A stretch of DNA of 64,000 bases from Bacillus_AB infantis_B. Its GTDB lineage: Bacteria; Bacillota; Bacilli; Bacillales; Cytobacillaceae. A program made the position numbers and the translations under genes. Positions 1 through 7,949 of the stretch are shown here, in pieces; position 1 is the stretch's first letter; every line of letters begins with the position of its first letter. The notes below the pieces were generated by a model. That model searched no databases and was not told the DNA's origin. It saw only the letters and a list, made by a program, of their open reading frames with translations. Where the stretch lies: NCBI RefSeq assembly GCF_008180445.1, contig NZ_VTER01000006.1:186001-250000 (forward strand), given 5' to 3'.

Positions 1-450
1 GGCCAAGGTAAACAGCAGGAGTATACCGGCTACGGCGAACCAATCAAGGATATCAGCATGCGGGCGGAAGCCCATTAAGAATGCAGTAAGGATGACAACT
101 GCAACAGCGAGTGCATTAGAGACCAGCGAAGTCAGCACATGTGCCCACAATACAGATGATCGCTTGATGGGCATAGTGACAAAACGGGCCATCAGCCCGC
201 TCTTCACATCATTAAAGAGACGTAAGGATGTATAAGCGACGCCCGATGCGATCGTGATCAGCAAAATACCTGGCAGTAAATAATTCACGTATTTTTCCGT
301 TCCCGTTTCTATAGCTCCGCCAAAAACATAAACAAACAGCAGCATCATCATGATCGGCGTAATGGCCACCGTGACAATTGTGTCAGGGCTGCGCATAATA
401 TTGCGCATTAAACGTCCCAGCAGGACTCCTGTGTTACTTTTCAATTCCAT
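1..450 (-). CDS. ABC-2 type drug transporter permease (partial, C-terminus outside window)
   Basis: Membrane subunit of an efflux ABC transporter of the daunorubicin-resistance DrrB type. The 150 codons present hold an N-terminal amphipathic stretch and hydrophobic segments (around residues 28-45, 60-75 and 105-125), with the family-typical stretch FNDVKSGLMARF on the cytoplasmic side. The reading frame runs off the window edge. It overlaps the end of the ATPase gene by 17 bp, so the two are translationally coupled. The ATG at 450 lies only about 2 nt behind the GGAGG ribosome site. An in-frame TTG at 444 has the better 8-nt spacing and may be the real start. It probably exports a hydrophobic compound; the substrate cannot be read from the sequence. 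Confidence 0.85.
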   Translation of the reverse strand, partial: MELKSNTGVLLGRLMRNIMRSPDTIVTVAITPIMMMLLFVYVFGGAIETGTEKYVNYLLPGILLITIASGVAYTSLRLFNDVKSGLMARFVTMPIKRSSVLWAHVLTSLVSNALAVAVVILTAFLMGFRPHADILDWFAVAGILLLFTLA

Positions 451-1207
451 CTCCTCCTTTTTTGCTGATGATCGCCAGGAATATTTCTTCCAATGCCGGC
501 TGCTTCTCAATGTATTCCACTTCTGCCGGCGGGAACATCTCCTTAAGTTCAGCAAGTGTCCCAGTGGTAATGATTTTTCCATCATGCAGAATGGCGATGC
601 GGTCGGCCAGCAGTTCGGCTTCCTCCAGATACTGGGTCGTCAGCAGAATCGTTGTCCCGCTCCCGGCAAGCTCCTTGACGGTATTCCACACTTCTATCCG
701 TGCTTCAGGATCAAGCCCTGTGGTCGGTTCATCGAGAAAAATAACTTCAGGATTTCCAATCAGGCTCATAGCGAGGTCAAGCCGGCGCTTCATCCCGCCG
801 GAATATTTTTCTGCACGGCGGCTCGCCGCATCGGTCAGGCTGAATTTGGAAAGCAGTTCGTCGGCAACTTGTGCTGGGTGAGATACTCCCCTTAACCCAG
901 CAATCATCATTAAGTTTTCCCGCCCTGTCAGCATGCCGTCTATGGCTGCGAACTGCCCGGTCAGGCTGATGCTCTTTCGGACTAGATCTGCCTGATGCCT
1001 AACATCAAAGCCGCAAATTTTCGCTCCGCCGGCATCTGCTTTCATCAGCGTTGAGAGGATGTTTACAGTGGTTGTTTTGCCTGCCCCATTGGAGCCTAAT
1101 AAAGCGAAAATTTCCCCGCGCTGCACCTCAAAATCCACCCCCTTTAAAACGTCTTTATCTTTAAAGGATTTTGTTAACCCTTTAACAGAGATAGCTGAAT
1201 GGTTCAT
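434..1207 (-). CDS. ABC transporter ATP-binding protein, DrrA-like drug efflux
   Basis: 257-residue nucleotide-binding subunit that powers the permease encoded just downstream. Walker A is GSNGAGKTTT (about residues 38-47), the ABC signature is SGGMKRR (about 136-142) and Walker B with the catalytic Glu is VIFLDEPTTGLD (about 155-166), followed by the H-loop region. Length and motif order fit the daunorubicin-resistance ATPase family. The start at 1207 has a GGGAGGA ribosome site. The gene follows a DUF1048 and a PadR gene on the same strand, the usual arrangement for PadR-controlled drug exporters in Bacillaceae. A copy of the operator-like palindrome seen in front of padR lies about 50 bp upstream of this start, so the transporter probably has its own PadR-repressed promoter. 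Confidence 0.93.
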   Translation of the reverse strand: MNHSAISVKGLTKSFKDKDVLKGVDFEVQRGEIFALLGSNGAGKTTTVNILSTLMKADAGGAKICGFDVRHQADLVRKSISLTGQFAAIDGMLTGRENLMMIAGLRGVSHPAQVADELLSKFSLTDAASRRAEKYSGGMKRRLDLAMSLIGNPEVIFLDEPTTGLDPEARIEVWNTVKELAGSGTTILLTTQYLEEAELLADRIAILHDGKIITTGTLAELKEMFPPAEVEYIEKQPALEEIFLAIISKKGGDGIEK

Positions 1208-1253
1208 ATAGATTCCTCCCTTTTAAATTCGCATAACCGTACTTAGCATCACT

Positions 1254-1269
1254 TGTAATAAGTATTACT
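1254..1269. promoter_or_regulatory. Candidate PadR operator upstream of the ABC transporter
   Basis: Inverted repeat TGTAATA-AG-TATTACT, with one mismatch between the arms. The 15 bases at 1255-1269 are the exact reverse complement of 2106-2120 in front of padR. Shared operators at the regulator promoter and the efflux promoter are what PadR autoregulation predicts. Binding is inferred. Confidence 0.55.
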
Positions 1270-1363
1270 TACTACCAACCTAAAAATAATACTGAATAGC
1301 AGGCATACATTCACACCTGACCATTCAGTAGGTATTATTTTTTCAATCGTTCAATTTTCACCT

Positions 1364-1705
1364 TTATCCGCGCCCTATAGTATCATTCAGCTTCTTACGG
1401 TATTTGTCATTCCAGGTTTTCTCATCCTTCACCAGCTCATCGCAGAAAGCAGCCACGTCCTCACCAGTCAGGTCAGTGACTTTCTTGCCTTCGGCTGCCC
1501 CTTCCTCAAAAAGGTCGAGAATGCCGGTGAAGATGCGATTCGTGCCTTTCCAATCAGTCGGACCGCCTCCGGCCGTCCACATATATTTCTGGATCGCTTT
1601 ATACGCGGCAGAGTACTCGCTTGGAAGTGCCTTCGCACGCGCCTCCATCGCCTTCCATTCCCGCTTGTCATCCAGGCTGCCGATGATTTTTTCAAAAATA
1701 CTCAT
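1364..1705 (-). CDS. DUF1048 family protein
   Basis: 113-residue soluble protein of the DUF1048 family. It is rich in charged helices, with a central stretch YKAIQKYMWTAGG. Its start overlaps the padR stop in an ATGA junction, so the two are co-translated. DUF1048 proteins are usually found next to PadR regulators and drug-efflux ABC genes, as here, but their molecular role is not established. The ribosome site AAAGGAGAA fits the ATG at 1705. A role in regulating or assembling the transporter is inference from context only. Confidence 0.85.
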   Translation of the reverse strand: MSIFEKIIGSLDDKREWKAMEARAKALPSEYSAAYKAIQKYMWTAGGGPTDWKGTNRIFTGILDLFEEGAAEGKKVTDLTGEDVAAFCDELVKDEKTWNDKYRKKLNDTIGRG

Positions 1706-2046
1706 TTCACATTCTCCTTTTTGATTTGTTTAGTTTTCAGTTCGTCAATTTTGCCCGAGACAAAGGCCCATTTTTCCCAAAAGGCTTTGAGTTTTTCCTG
1801 GCCAGCTGAGTTTAGGGTGTAGAACTTTCTCGGCGGTCCCACAGTGGAGGGCTTTTTCTCAATATCGACCAGATTGTTTTTCTCCAGCCGCATTGTAATG
1901 GTGTAAACAGTCCCTTCAACCACATCAGTGAAGCCGAGCTGCCGGAGCTGCTGCGTGATTTCATAACCATATGTTTCGCCGCGGCTGATGATCTCAAGCA
2001 CACAGCCCTCAAGCACTCCTTTCAGCATTTCCGTGATATTTTCCAA
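1702..2046 (-). CDS. PadR family transcriptional regulator
   Basis: 114-residue winged-helix repressor. The PadR signature is clear: LEIISRGETYGYEITQQL in the first helices, then DVVEGTVYTITMRLEKNNLV as recognition helix and wing, and a C-terminal dimer helix. The start appears to be TTG at 2046 behind GGGGGT; an ATG six codons further in has no ribosome site. It is first in a run padR, DUF1048, ABC ATPase, ABC permease. Family members respond to phenolic or cationic drugs. The perfect palindrome about 60 bp upstream is the likely autoregulatory site. Confidence 0.92.
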   Translation of the reverse strand: MENITEMLKGVLEGCVLEIISRGETYGYEITQQLRQLGFTDVVEGTVYTITMRLEKNNLVDIEKKPSTVGPPRKFYTLNSAGQEKLKAFWEKWAFVSGKIDELKTKQIKKENVK

Positions 2047-2105
2047 TTCTTTTACCCCCGTCTATATCTCACTTGTATATTTAGTACTCTGTACAACCGG
2101 TATTC

Positions 2106-2121
2106 AGTAATACTTATTACT
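2106..2121. promoter_or_regulatory. Candidate PadR operator upstream of padR
   Basis: Perfect inverted repeat AGTAATA-CT-TATTACT. A further half-site AGTAATA lies about 10 bp away (near 2129). It is shared in reverse complement with 1254-1269. Confidence 0.6.
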
Positions 2122-2193
2122 AACTATATAGTAATACCGAGTAGCGTTGTCTGTCAAGTACGTTAAAACTGTTTGCTGCCCATTTTTGCAAAA

Positions 2194-2220
2194 AGGAAAA
2201 AAGCCGCCTTGCTGGCTGCT
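2194..2220 (-). terminator. Rho-independent terminator after the peptidase S51 gene
   Basis: Read on the minus strand: AGCAGCC, five-base loop, GGCGGCT (one mismatch), then a run of Ts. Confidence 0.6.
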
Positions 2221-2275
2221 GATCGAGAATACTTTATTCATTTAAGGATGCAAATCTTTGTTGCGGAGATCTACA

Positions 2276-2944
2276 TCAATTAGAAAACAGCATCCACTGC
2301 CCTTCGGAAACAACTTCCACTGCTCCGTCAACCACTTTGTTGGCCGTTTGATCATCCATTGCATAAGCTGGCCCCGGCATCCCGGCGGCCCATTTCTCTG
2401 CGGCAGCCATGGTATTTCCCGGAAGCATTTCGTGGTCCAGGTGCGGAAACATTGCAAACTCGACCAATCCAAGCGCAGCATCACTAGCGTTTGGCGGAGT
2501 CCAGCCAACAAAGTATTCCCCGATATTAGGTGCCATCACCATGCTCCCCGCACTCATTCCCACATAAACCGCCTCCAGGGACGGCAAGAGTTCTTCCAGC
2601 CCGGTCTGCTGCATCCAGTGGCTAAGGTAGAGGGCGTCCCCTCCTGACACCAGCAGGACGTCCGTTTCCCTGACAAGCGGCACCCAGCGGTCTTCATCGA
2701 TGCTTGGGAGCGCTGTGAGTTCCAGCACACCGACCGACTTCCAGCCCAGATCGACCATGGAATTACCGGGACTTCCGCTGATGAACTCCCAGGCTTTGAC
2801 GCCGGGGCCGACCCAGGGGTGTCCATACATAGCGGTTGGAATGCATAAGGCCGTTGAGTCAGCGACCGGTTTGCCCAGCATATCAACAAGTGCATCGTTT
2901 ATGCTCTTATTATTAACGCCGCCAGATGTAAGCAAAAACTTCAT
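2276..2944 (-). CDS. Peptidase E-like (S51 family) serine peptidase
   Basis: 222-residue cytoplasmic protein of the dipeptidase E/cyanophycinase fold. The nucleophile elbow GMSAGSMV (about residues 129-136) carries the catalytic serine, and the Gly-rich strand VLLVSGGDALYLSHW precedes it, as in PepE. The start at 2944 has an AAGGAG site. Family members hydrolyse Asp-Xaa dipeptides, but Bacillaceae homologues with this divergent sequence are mostly untested, so substrate is open. It is a single gene with its own terminator. The VOC gene upstream on the same strand may be co-transcribed (about 40-bp gap). Confidence 0.85.
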   Translation of the reverse strand: MKFLLTSGGVNNKSINDALVDMLGKPVADSTALCIPTAMYGHPWVGPGVKAWEFISGSPGNSMVDLGWKSVGVLELTALPSIDEDRWVPLVRETDVLLVSGGDALYLSHWMQQTGLEELLPSLEAVYVGMSAGSMVMAPNIGEYFVGWTPPNASDAALGLVEFAMFPHLDHEMLPGNTMAAAEKWAAGMPGPAYAMDDQTANKVVDGAVEVVSEGQWMLFSN

Positions 2945-2986
2945 AATATCGCTCCTTGCCGTTTATTTTCAGGAAACCTGCCCCCA

Positions 2987-3418
2987 TTAATTGTCCTTAG
3001 CCGCAGCAGAAACCTGCCACATCACACCAAATTTATCACTAACCTGCCCATATAAAGGGCTCCAAAAAGTCTCCTGGAGCGGCATGTCCACTTTCCCGCC
3101 ATCCTGAAGCTTAGCGAATATCCCCTTCGTCTGCTCTAATTCATCTACGATAAGAGCAATCGTCACCTGTGAACCAATTTGGTAAGGCTGGCCGGGAAAT
3201 GTGTCAGAAAGCATTAAATCCATATTCCCTGCCTTCAGGTGAGCGTTCAGCACCCGGTCCTTTACTTCAGGCGGGGAAGGGATTTCCGGGTTGCCAGGCA
3301 TATCGCCAAACATCTGGACGGAAACCACTTCTGCATTTAAAGCAGCTTTGTAGAAACTCACCGCCTCTTGACCATTCCCGTTCATTACTAAGTACGGATA
3401 CATCGACTTAATCATCAT
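2987..3418 (-). CDS. VOC family protein, PhnB-like
   Basis: Small vicinal-oxygen-chelate fold protein of the PhnB/glyoxalase-like group. The typical opening YPYLVMNGNGQEAVSFYKAA and the pattern PGQPYQIGSQVTIALIV are clear. The end reads FWSPLYGQVSDKFGVMWQVS, a conserved PhnB C-terminus. Start candidates are GTG 3421, ATG 3418 and ATG 3415 behind AGAGGTG; 3418 is used here. The family includes metal-dependent isomerases and dioxygenases but this subgroup has no assigned reaction. The next gene on the same strand is the S51 peptidase. Confidence 0.85.
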   Translation of the reverse strand: MMIKSMYPYLVMNGNGQEAVSFYKAALNAEVVSVQMFGDMPGNPEIPSPPEVKDRVLNAHLKAGNMDLMLSDTFPGQPYQIGSQVTIALIVDELEQTKGIFAKLQDGGKVDMPLQETFWSPLYGQVSDKFGVMWQVSAAAKDN

Positions 3419-3480
3419 CACACCTCTTTACCTAAATTTAATTGGCAGAAGCACCATTCTTATATTTCAATAGGCTGTTG

Positions 3481-3517
3481 AAAATACCTTCCTAAAAATT
3501 TTAAGAAAGGTATTTCT
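3481..3517 (-). terminator. Terminator overlapping the end of the 3501-3899 gene
   Basis: Minus-strand hairpin AATACCTT...AAGGTATT followed by TTTC, overlapping the stop codon of the hypothetical gene. Confidence 0.5.
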
Positions 3518-3899
3518 CCCAAAGCAAATGCTCTATATCTTCCACTCCGCTCACTTCTTTCCTAAACCACTCCATATTTCCTGCAAACTTCGAAGAACAA
3601 GGGAATTCAATTCGTGCTGCGCGATTTCCCTGGATACATCTGATTGTCCCTCTGTAACCGGGCGGCTCCTTCAGACTTTCCTTGTATGTTCCGACACAGC
3701 TTACCATTTCATATTGATAGCCGATGGCAAGTGAATCAAAATACTTCTTAGATACAACCTCTTTTATTTGCCTGTATGTAAACTCATCCAGCCCCCATCG
3801 GATTACACTGTCACCATCAGGAAGCTCTACTTTCAATTTAAGGTATCTTCCAATGTGGTCCTTTGACACATCAAGAATCTGAAAGTTATTTAAGTTCAT
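3501..3899 (-). CDS. Hypothetical protein, 132 aa
   Basis: Not recognised. Soluble, mixed alpha/beta by composition, two cysteine-bearing stretches (YEMVSCVGTYKE and GTIRCIQGNRA), no signal peptide and no membrane segment. The ATG at 3899 lies 12 nt behind a very strong AAGGAGGT site, a rather long spacing. It stands alone between the VOC gene and a divergent secreted-protein gene. It has its own terminator, which overlaps the stop, and normal codon use for the region, so it is likely a real gene. Confidence 0.7.
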   Translation of the reverse strand: MNLNNFQILDVSKDHIGRYLKLKVELPDGDSVIRWGLDEFTYRQIKEVVSKKYFDSLAIGYQYEMVSCVGTYKESLKEPPGYRGTIRCIQGNRAARIEFPCSSKFAGNMEWFRKEVSGVEDIEHLLWEKYLS

Positions 3900-3984
3900 A
3901 AGCAGGGCCGTACCTCCTTCTGCATAGTGATTGTTTAATTGGGAAAAATAAGCGGATTCTAATACAAGTTTGAGGGTGATTCAG

Positions 3985-4536
3985 ATGATCAAAATGACTT
4001 CTTTCCTTCTTTTATCAGTTATTTCTCTGTATGGCACGGCGAGCGGAGGAGCAGTTGCCCGTCCCCATGACGCTCCCCCGCCGCTGGAGGAATCCTACAC
4101 AGAAATCGGCTATAAAACCGTTGAAGAAGCGGTCAGGGAGTTTGAAATTTACTGTAAAAAAGATCTTAAGCTTCCCTATAGGCTGCCGCCCGTTCCTTTT
4201 ACCCACCAATTTGGCCGGTTCCATGCAGATAGGGAGTATGGAATAAATGATTCATTAGAAATCAAATATATTCATGAGAAAACAGGGATCAATCACTTTA
4301 GGATAACTGTCCGCCCTGTAAAAACTAAATTTGATTTTGGGAATAAAGGCACCCAGACAATTTACGCACTCAAGGATGGAAAAAAAGCCGCTTATATAGC
4401 ACATGGATACCACCGGATGCTTGTGTTTGAAAAAGACGGCTGGCAGTATGTACTGGGCATCGACAGGCGGATCGAGGATAAAGTGACTCCGGAAATGCTG
4501 GTTAGCATTGCGGATTCAATAGGATTTAAATCGTAA
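3985..4536 (+). CDS. Secreted or anchored protein, possibly DUF4367-like
   Basis: 183 residues. Signal peptide MIKMTSFLLLSVISLYGTAS with hydrophobic core and small residues at the cleavage region. The mature part begins with a Pro-rich linker (HDAPPPLEES) and ends with a domain in which a short peptide, EKDGWQYVLGIDRR, precedes a helix MLVSIADSIGF. This end resembles DUF4367-type domains, but the match is by eye only. Start chosen at ATG 3985 because GAGGGTG lies 6 nt upstream; the TTG 15 nt further upstream has no ribosome site. Function unknown. Confidence 0.7.
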   Translation: MIKMTSFLLLSVISLYGTASGGAVARPHDAPPPLEESYTEIGYKTVEEAVREFEIYCKKDLKLPYRLPPVPFTHQFGRFHADREYGINDSLEIKYIHEKTGINHFRITVRPVKTKFDFGNKGTQTIYALKDGKKAAYIAHGYHRMLVFEKDGWQYVLGIDRRIEDKVTPEMLVSIADSIGFKS

Positions 4537-4600
4537 TAAAGGTGAGAAAGAGTTGCTGTCTAGAGGCGGCACGCGCTAAGTTATCTTTAGCAGAGACCCT

Positions 4601-4780
4601 TTAGCTAACGTTCACTTTTTTTGCTGTTTTATATAAAAGTAAGCCAGTGGCAAAGATTAGGACTATTAAGATCATATGACTAAGAATGGGATTAAGTCCA
4701 TAACGTTGTTGAAAACCATCCAATATCCCAGAGTACATGCCTGCCATTATGGCTATTATCATGATTCTCGCGATTCCCAT
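4601..4780 (-). CDS. Small membrane protein, 59 aa
   Basis: Two predicted membrane helices (IMIIAIMAGMYSGIL, residues 6-20, and HMILIVLIFATGLLLY, 35-50) flank a polar loop, and the tail is basic (KTAKK). The ribosome site GGGGGG lies 5-6 nt before ATG 4780. It is the third gene of a same-strand run of very short genes (5019-5135, 4798-4980, this one). Unknown function; the well-placed ribosome site and clean membrane topology argue that it is expressed. Confidence 0.65.
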   Translation of the reverse strand: MGIARIMIIAIMAGMYSGILDGFQQRYGLNPILSHMILIVLIFATGLLLYKTAKKVNVS

Positions 4781-4797
4781 TAAGACCCCCCTTTCTC

Positions 4798-4980
4798 TCA
4801 GCTGGTACAGCCTCTTACTAAAATAATAAGCCCGGCGATTATCAGGATAGAGATCACATTAACCAGGCATCCCTTACCGGGTGCACCTGTCATAGCTTGA
4901 GCCCAGGAGTTATTTAAAGCAGCTCCCGGGTTTTTCTGCTGTTCTTTTGCCTTTAGCCGTTCTCTTTCTTTTTCAGACAT
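4798..4980 (-). CDS. DUF6366 family small protein
   Basis: 60 residues. A highly charged N-terminus (MSEKERERLKAKEQQ) is followed by NPGAALNNSW and a C-terminal membrane helix (LVNVISILIIAGLIILV). The NPG motif after a charged helix and the overall length fit DUF6366, a Bacillaceae family without assigned role. GGGAGAG precedes ATG 4980. It lies 39 bp after a 38-codon gene and 17 bp before another small membrane gene, so the three probably form one transcript. Confidence 0.65.
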   Translation of the reverse strand: MSEKERERLKAKEQQKNPGAALNNSWAQAMTGAPGKGCLVNVISILIIAGLIILVRGCTS

Positions 4981-5018
4981 TGTCGCTCTCCCTTATGCTT
5001 TCTATGTATTTTTGAATG

Positions 5019-5135
5019 TCAGCCCAGCCATTGCTGATTGTATGCCACGATGCCCAGTATCGCCCCAACACCGGCACCCAATGCTAAACCGATCCCTGCC
5101 CATTTAACTTCTGTCTTATTTTTACTAGGATCCAA
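5019..5135 (-). CDS. Small Gly-rich membrane protein, 38 aa
   Basis: TTG start at 5135 placed 8 nt behind GGGAGG. The product has a charged start (LDPSKNKTEVKW) and one Gly/Ala-rich helix (GIGLALGAGVGAILGIVAY) of glycine-zipper type. It heads a same-strand run with the DUF6366 gene and the 59-residue membrane protein. No family was recognised. Confidence 0.5.
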   Translation of the reverse strand: MDPSKNKTEVKWAGIGLALGAGVGAILGIVAYNQQWLG

Positions 5136-5231
5136 AGTAAAAACCTCCCATTTTCCTATCTTTAATTGCACTACGTAAAAACCAGAATACGTTTTAAACA
5201 GAAACTTCTTGTCCTGCAGAAGAGATATACC

Positions 5232-6488
5232 TTACCCATCAAGCCATAACTGAATATATTCCTGGATGATCCGACTCTTATCCCAATTCTTTTGGAAAAA
5301 AGGAAAGATTTCATTTTGATAGACAGCCAAGCCAAATAATGGCGCAATCCTTTGAACGTTCAGGTACTCTTTGCGCAGGTCTTCCTCTGAACCCCACTCT
5401 GCCCAGCAGCTTAAGTACGCTTCCAGCAATTCATCCGCGAACTCTTCAGAAAAAATTCCGGCTGCCTCATTTAAAAACACAGTGACGCTTAAGAAAGGAT
5501 GTGACAACGAGCTGTCTGACCAGTCATAGATAATGGGCAGCCCTTCCTCCAGTATGATATTCCCTCCAAAAAAGTCTCCGTGATCCAGCGACAATGGCAC
5601 CAGCGGGGTTTGCAGCGTGCTGCAAATCAAGTTTGCTTCAGAGGTACTTTCCGCCAGCCTTGAAAATTGGCCATCTGAAATGGTGCCGTCTTTTAAAAGT
5701 GATTCAACAGCCGTCCTCAGCCCGCTATTCACAACAGAGGCAAGCGGACGACCAGGGACACCCTCTTCCCTAAGCCGCCCTGCCTCTTTGACAGACAGCT
5801 TTTGAACCCTGGCCAGGGCAAGGAGCGCCTCCCTCCAATCCTGCTCTTTTCCAACTCTGCCTAGGAGCTCTCCCTGTATCTCCTTTATAAGCAGCCAGCC
5901 TTCGCTGTCATCTGCAGCAATTACGGCCGGAATATATTTTATGCCGGATTCCCAAAGAAATGAGCTGACGTTTACTTCATGCCTGAAGATCTTTGGCACC
6001 GCTTTAAAATAATAATTTTCCTCACCGGTGATTATTTTAAAAAGAACTGAACGTTCCCAGCTTCTGATCTGCTGGAAGTCTATTCTCTCAGTCCGCAGCT
6101 TGTTTCTGACCCACCGCTCCATTCCCTCCCGCCAGTCCGGAGAAAACCACGGTACAGAGCGGTCTGCCTGGAGGCTCTTCCATTCGTTTAAAAAATGAGC
6201 GTCCTTTGCAGAAAGCAGACTGGCTGCTTCGTGATAAGAAGCCCAGTAAATATCATTTTCCAAGCCTGACTCAAGGATGGACACTGAGTAGACCCTCATA
6301 CCCCCTTCATCATGGACACACTGCAGGACATTGGCCTTAACCCCAAACTTCTCCTGTAAAAAAGCAGCAATCTCCCCCGTCTCTGCCAGATGTGTCCGGT
6401 TAGGACTGAAGCAGGGCAAGGCGAGCCCATGTTTAAAGGTTTCGAGCAATAACCGATCCTGCCAGAAGGCAATTATTTTGAATTGCAT
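5232..6488 (-). CDS. Aminoglycoside phosphotransferase-fold (APH family) protein
   Basis: 418 residues with an APH/choline-kinase fold in the C-terminal two thirds. The catalytic loop reads LSLDHGDFFGGNI (His-Gly-Asp then Asn) and the metal-binding loop IIYDWSDSS, matching Brenner and DFG-like motifs of the family. The first 130 residues are an extra domain with a short alpha/beta pattern and no clear match. Bacillaceae carry many such kinases; most do not give drug resistance and the substrate is unknown. GGGAGTG precedes ATG 6488. Monocistronic by context. Confidence 0.85.
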   Translation of the reverse strand: MQFKIIAFWQDRLLLETFKHGLALPCFSPNRTHLAETGEIAAFLQEKFGVKANVLQCVHDEGGMRVYSVSILESGLENDIYWASYHEAASLLSAKDAHFLNEWKSLQADRSVPWFSPDWREGMERWVRNKLRTERIDFQQIRSWERSVLFKIITGEENYYFKAVPKIFRHEVNVSSFLWESGIKYIPAVIAADDSEGWLLIKEIQGELLGRVGKEQDWREALLALARVQKLSVKEAGRLREEGVPGRPLASVVNSGLRTAVESLLKDGTISDGQFSRLAESTSEANLICSTLQTPLVPLSLDHGDFFGGNIILEEGLPIIYDWSDSSLSHPFLSVTVFLNEAAGIFSEEFADELLEAYLSCWAEWGSEEDLRKEYLNVQRIAPLFGLAVYQNEIFPFFQKNWDKSRIIQEYIQLWLDG

Positions 6489-6696
6489 ATGTTCACTCCC
6501 TGCATTTGCGTCTCTAGTGAAAAACCTTATTAAATAATTTCTGTAGATACCCGAATAATCCTGCCAGTAGAAATACAGCCCTTAGTTTAGTGATTTTCTC
6601 GGCGTGTATGAGTAATTTTTCCTTTATAGAATTGCAGCCGCAATTTATATGTTAAAATCAGGAAAAAGGTGCACAGCAGCAGAGAGGTGAATAGGA

Positions 6697-7260
6697 ATGG
6701 ATATCGCATTTATGGTTGCCATTACGGCACTTTTCTTTTACCAGATTTTCATTAAAGCAAATAAAGACGAGTGGAGCGGCTATCATCCCGACTCCTTTTT
6801 GATATTAGCCCGTTACCTGTATTTCGGAACGATGATTTCTTTATATGCCTATTTCACATTCAGGATAGCGTGGCTGCCGTGGATTGCCCTTTATCCACTA
6901 TTAGGGGTCTTCATCGGTTTTAAACCGGAGGATGCAGCAGCAAAATCCGGAAAAAGAACGTTTATACTGATTGCATTGCTATTGCTCATTATCAATATGA
7001 TCAGGATCCCGACCCAGCCTGATTCGTTTCAGGACTATATCAGCAGCAAAGAGGCGTATCAGTGCATCCATAGTTTTGAATGTGTGAAAATGACTTCTGT
7101 AACGAATTCTGATGGTTCACTGGAAACAAAGGTTGAAGTTTTATCTGTCGAAGGATTCACTTATCATTCGTATGTTTTATTCGCGAAAGCTTCTATGAAA
7201 CTGGAAGGCGAGGAAGAGCGGAAGGGATACAATATTGCTGGATTCTGGTTTGAATATTGA
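6697..7260 (+). CDS. Hypothetical membrane protein, 187 aa
   Basis: Four predicted membrane helices in the first 107 residues (about 2-19, 34-55, 57-75, 86-105), then an 80-residue extracytoplasmic or cytoplasmic tail with two cysteines (YQCIHSFECVK) and a beta-rich pattern. AGAGGTG precedes ATG 6697. No family recognised. It converges on the YflT-like gene, with the hairpin at 7262-7294 between them. Confidence 0.75.
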   Translation: MDIAFMVAITALFFYQIFIKANKDEWSGYHPDSFLILARYLYFGTMISLYAYFTFRIAWLPWIALYPLLGVFIGFKPEDAAAKSGKRTFILIALLLLIINMIRIPTQPDSFQDYISSKEAYQCIHSFECVKMTSVTNSDGSLETKVEVLSVEGFTYHSYVLFAKASMKLEGEEERKGYNIAGFWFEY

Positions 7261-7261
7261 A

Positions 7262-7294
7262 TAAAACAGCGCAGTCGATTAATGACTGCGCTGT
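7262..7294 (-). terminator. Bidirectional-type terminator, T-run on the minus strand
   Basis: Perfect 11-bp stem ACAGCGCAGTC (7266-7276) / GACTGCGCTGT (7284-7294) with a 7-nt loop. The following TTTTAT lies on the minus strand, so it ends the YflT-like gene. It may also stop the converging membrane-protein gene. Confidence 0.8.
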
Positions 7295-7332
7295 CTCAGG
7301 TATGGGGTCCGTGAATAAGGATGGGTGCTCAA

Positions 7333-7878
7333 TCATGTTGTGATTACATACATGTCAGTGTTCATAGAGCGGTAATGTGTAAAGGTTTGTTCTACCTGTT
7401 CTCTTTGTTCCTCGTCGACTTCCACCAGCAGAAGGATATTGCCTTCCTTTAAATATCTGTTATATTCTTTTGCTTTATCTTCTGGTATGCCGGCGCCCGT
7501 TAAAGCCCCAACGATGCCGCCGCCAGTGGCACCAATGGCTGCGCCGCTTAAAGTAGTCGCGAGCGGCCCGGCAGCTGCCAAAGCACCGATTCCAGGGATG
7601 GTCAGAAGCCCTACCTCAGCAATCAGGCCGACGACTCCGCCTAACACTCCGCCTGTTCCTGCCCCGATGCCGGCACCTTTCCCGGCATTTTCTCCTCTGT
7701 CTGAACCATGATCAACCTCTTCTACATCTGTCTCATTCTCAATATTTTCTAAGGTATCGTCATCTTTTGCAAGGACAGAGATATGGTCTTTATCAAAACC
7801 GCTGTCTTTTAAACTTTCAATCACTCTTACTGCTTCATCCGAGTTTTGAAATACTCCGCCAACAATCATTTTTTCCAT
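7333..7878 (-). CDS. General stress protein, YflT/17M family
   Basis: 181-residue protein. The N-terminal YflT-type domain (residues 1-40: FQNSDEAVRVIESLKDSGFD) is followed by an acidic linker, a long Gly/Ala-rich glycine-zipper stretch (about 68-128) and a C-terminal YLKEGNILLLVEVDEEQRE module. This layout is that of heat-induced or general stress proteins 17M. Their biochemical role is not settled; the Gly-rich part may sit in or on the membrane. AGGAG precedes ATG 7878. A good SigB-type promoter lies 72-96 bp upstream, so it is probably part of the general stress regulon. Confidence 0.88.
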   Translation of the reverse strand: MEKMIVGGVFQNSDEAVRVIESLKDSGFDKDHISVLAKDDDTLENIENETDVEEVDHGSDRGENAGKGAGIGAGTGGVLGGVVGLIAEVGLLTIPGIGALAAAGPLATTLSGAAIGATGGGIVGALTGAGIPEDKAKEYNRYLKEGNILLLVEVDEEQREQVEQTFTHYRSMNTDMYVITT

Positions 7879-7949
7879 ATTGAAACTCCTCCTTATATTA
7901 ATTTATTTCCCAGTAAACTGCTGCATTTAATAGCAGGTATATTTAACCC

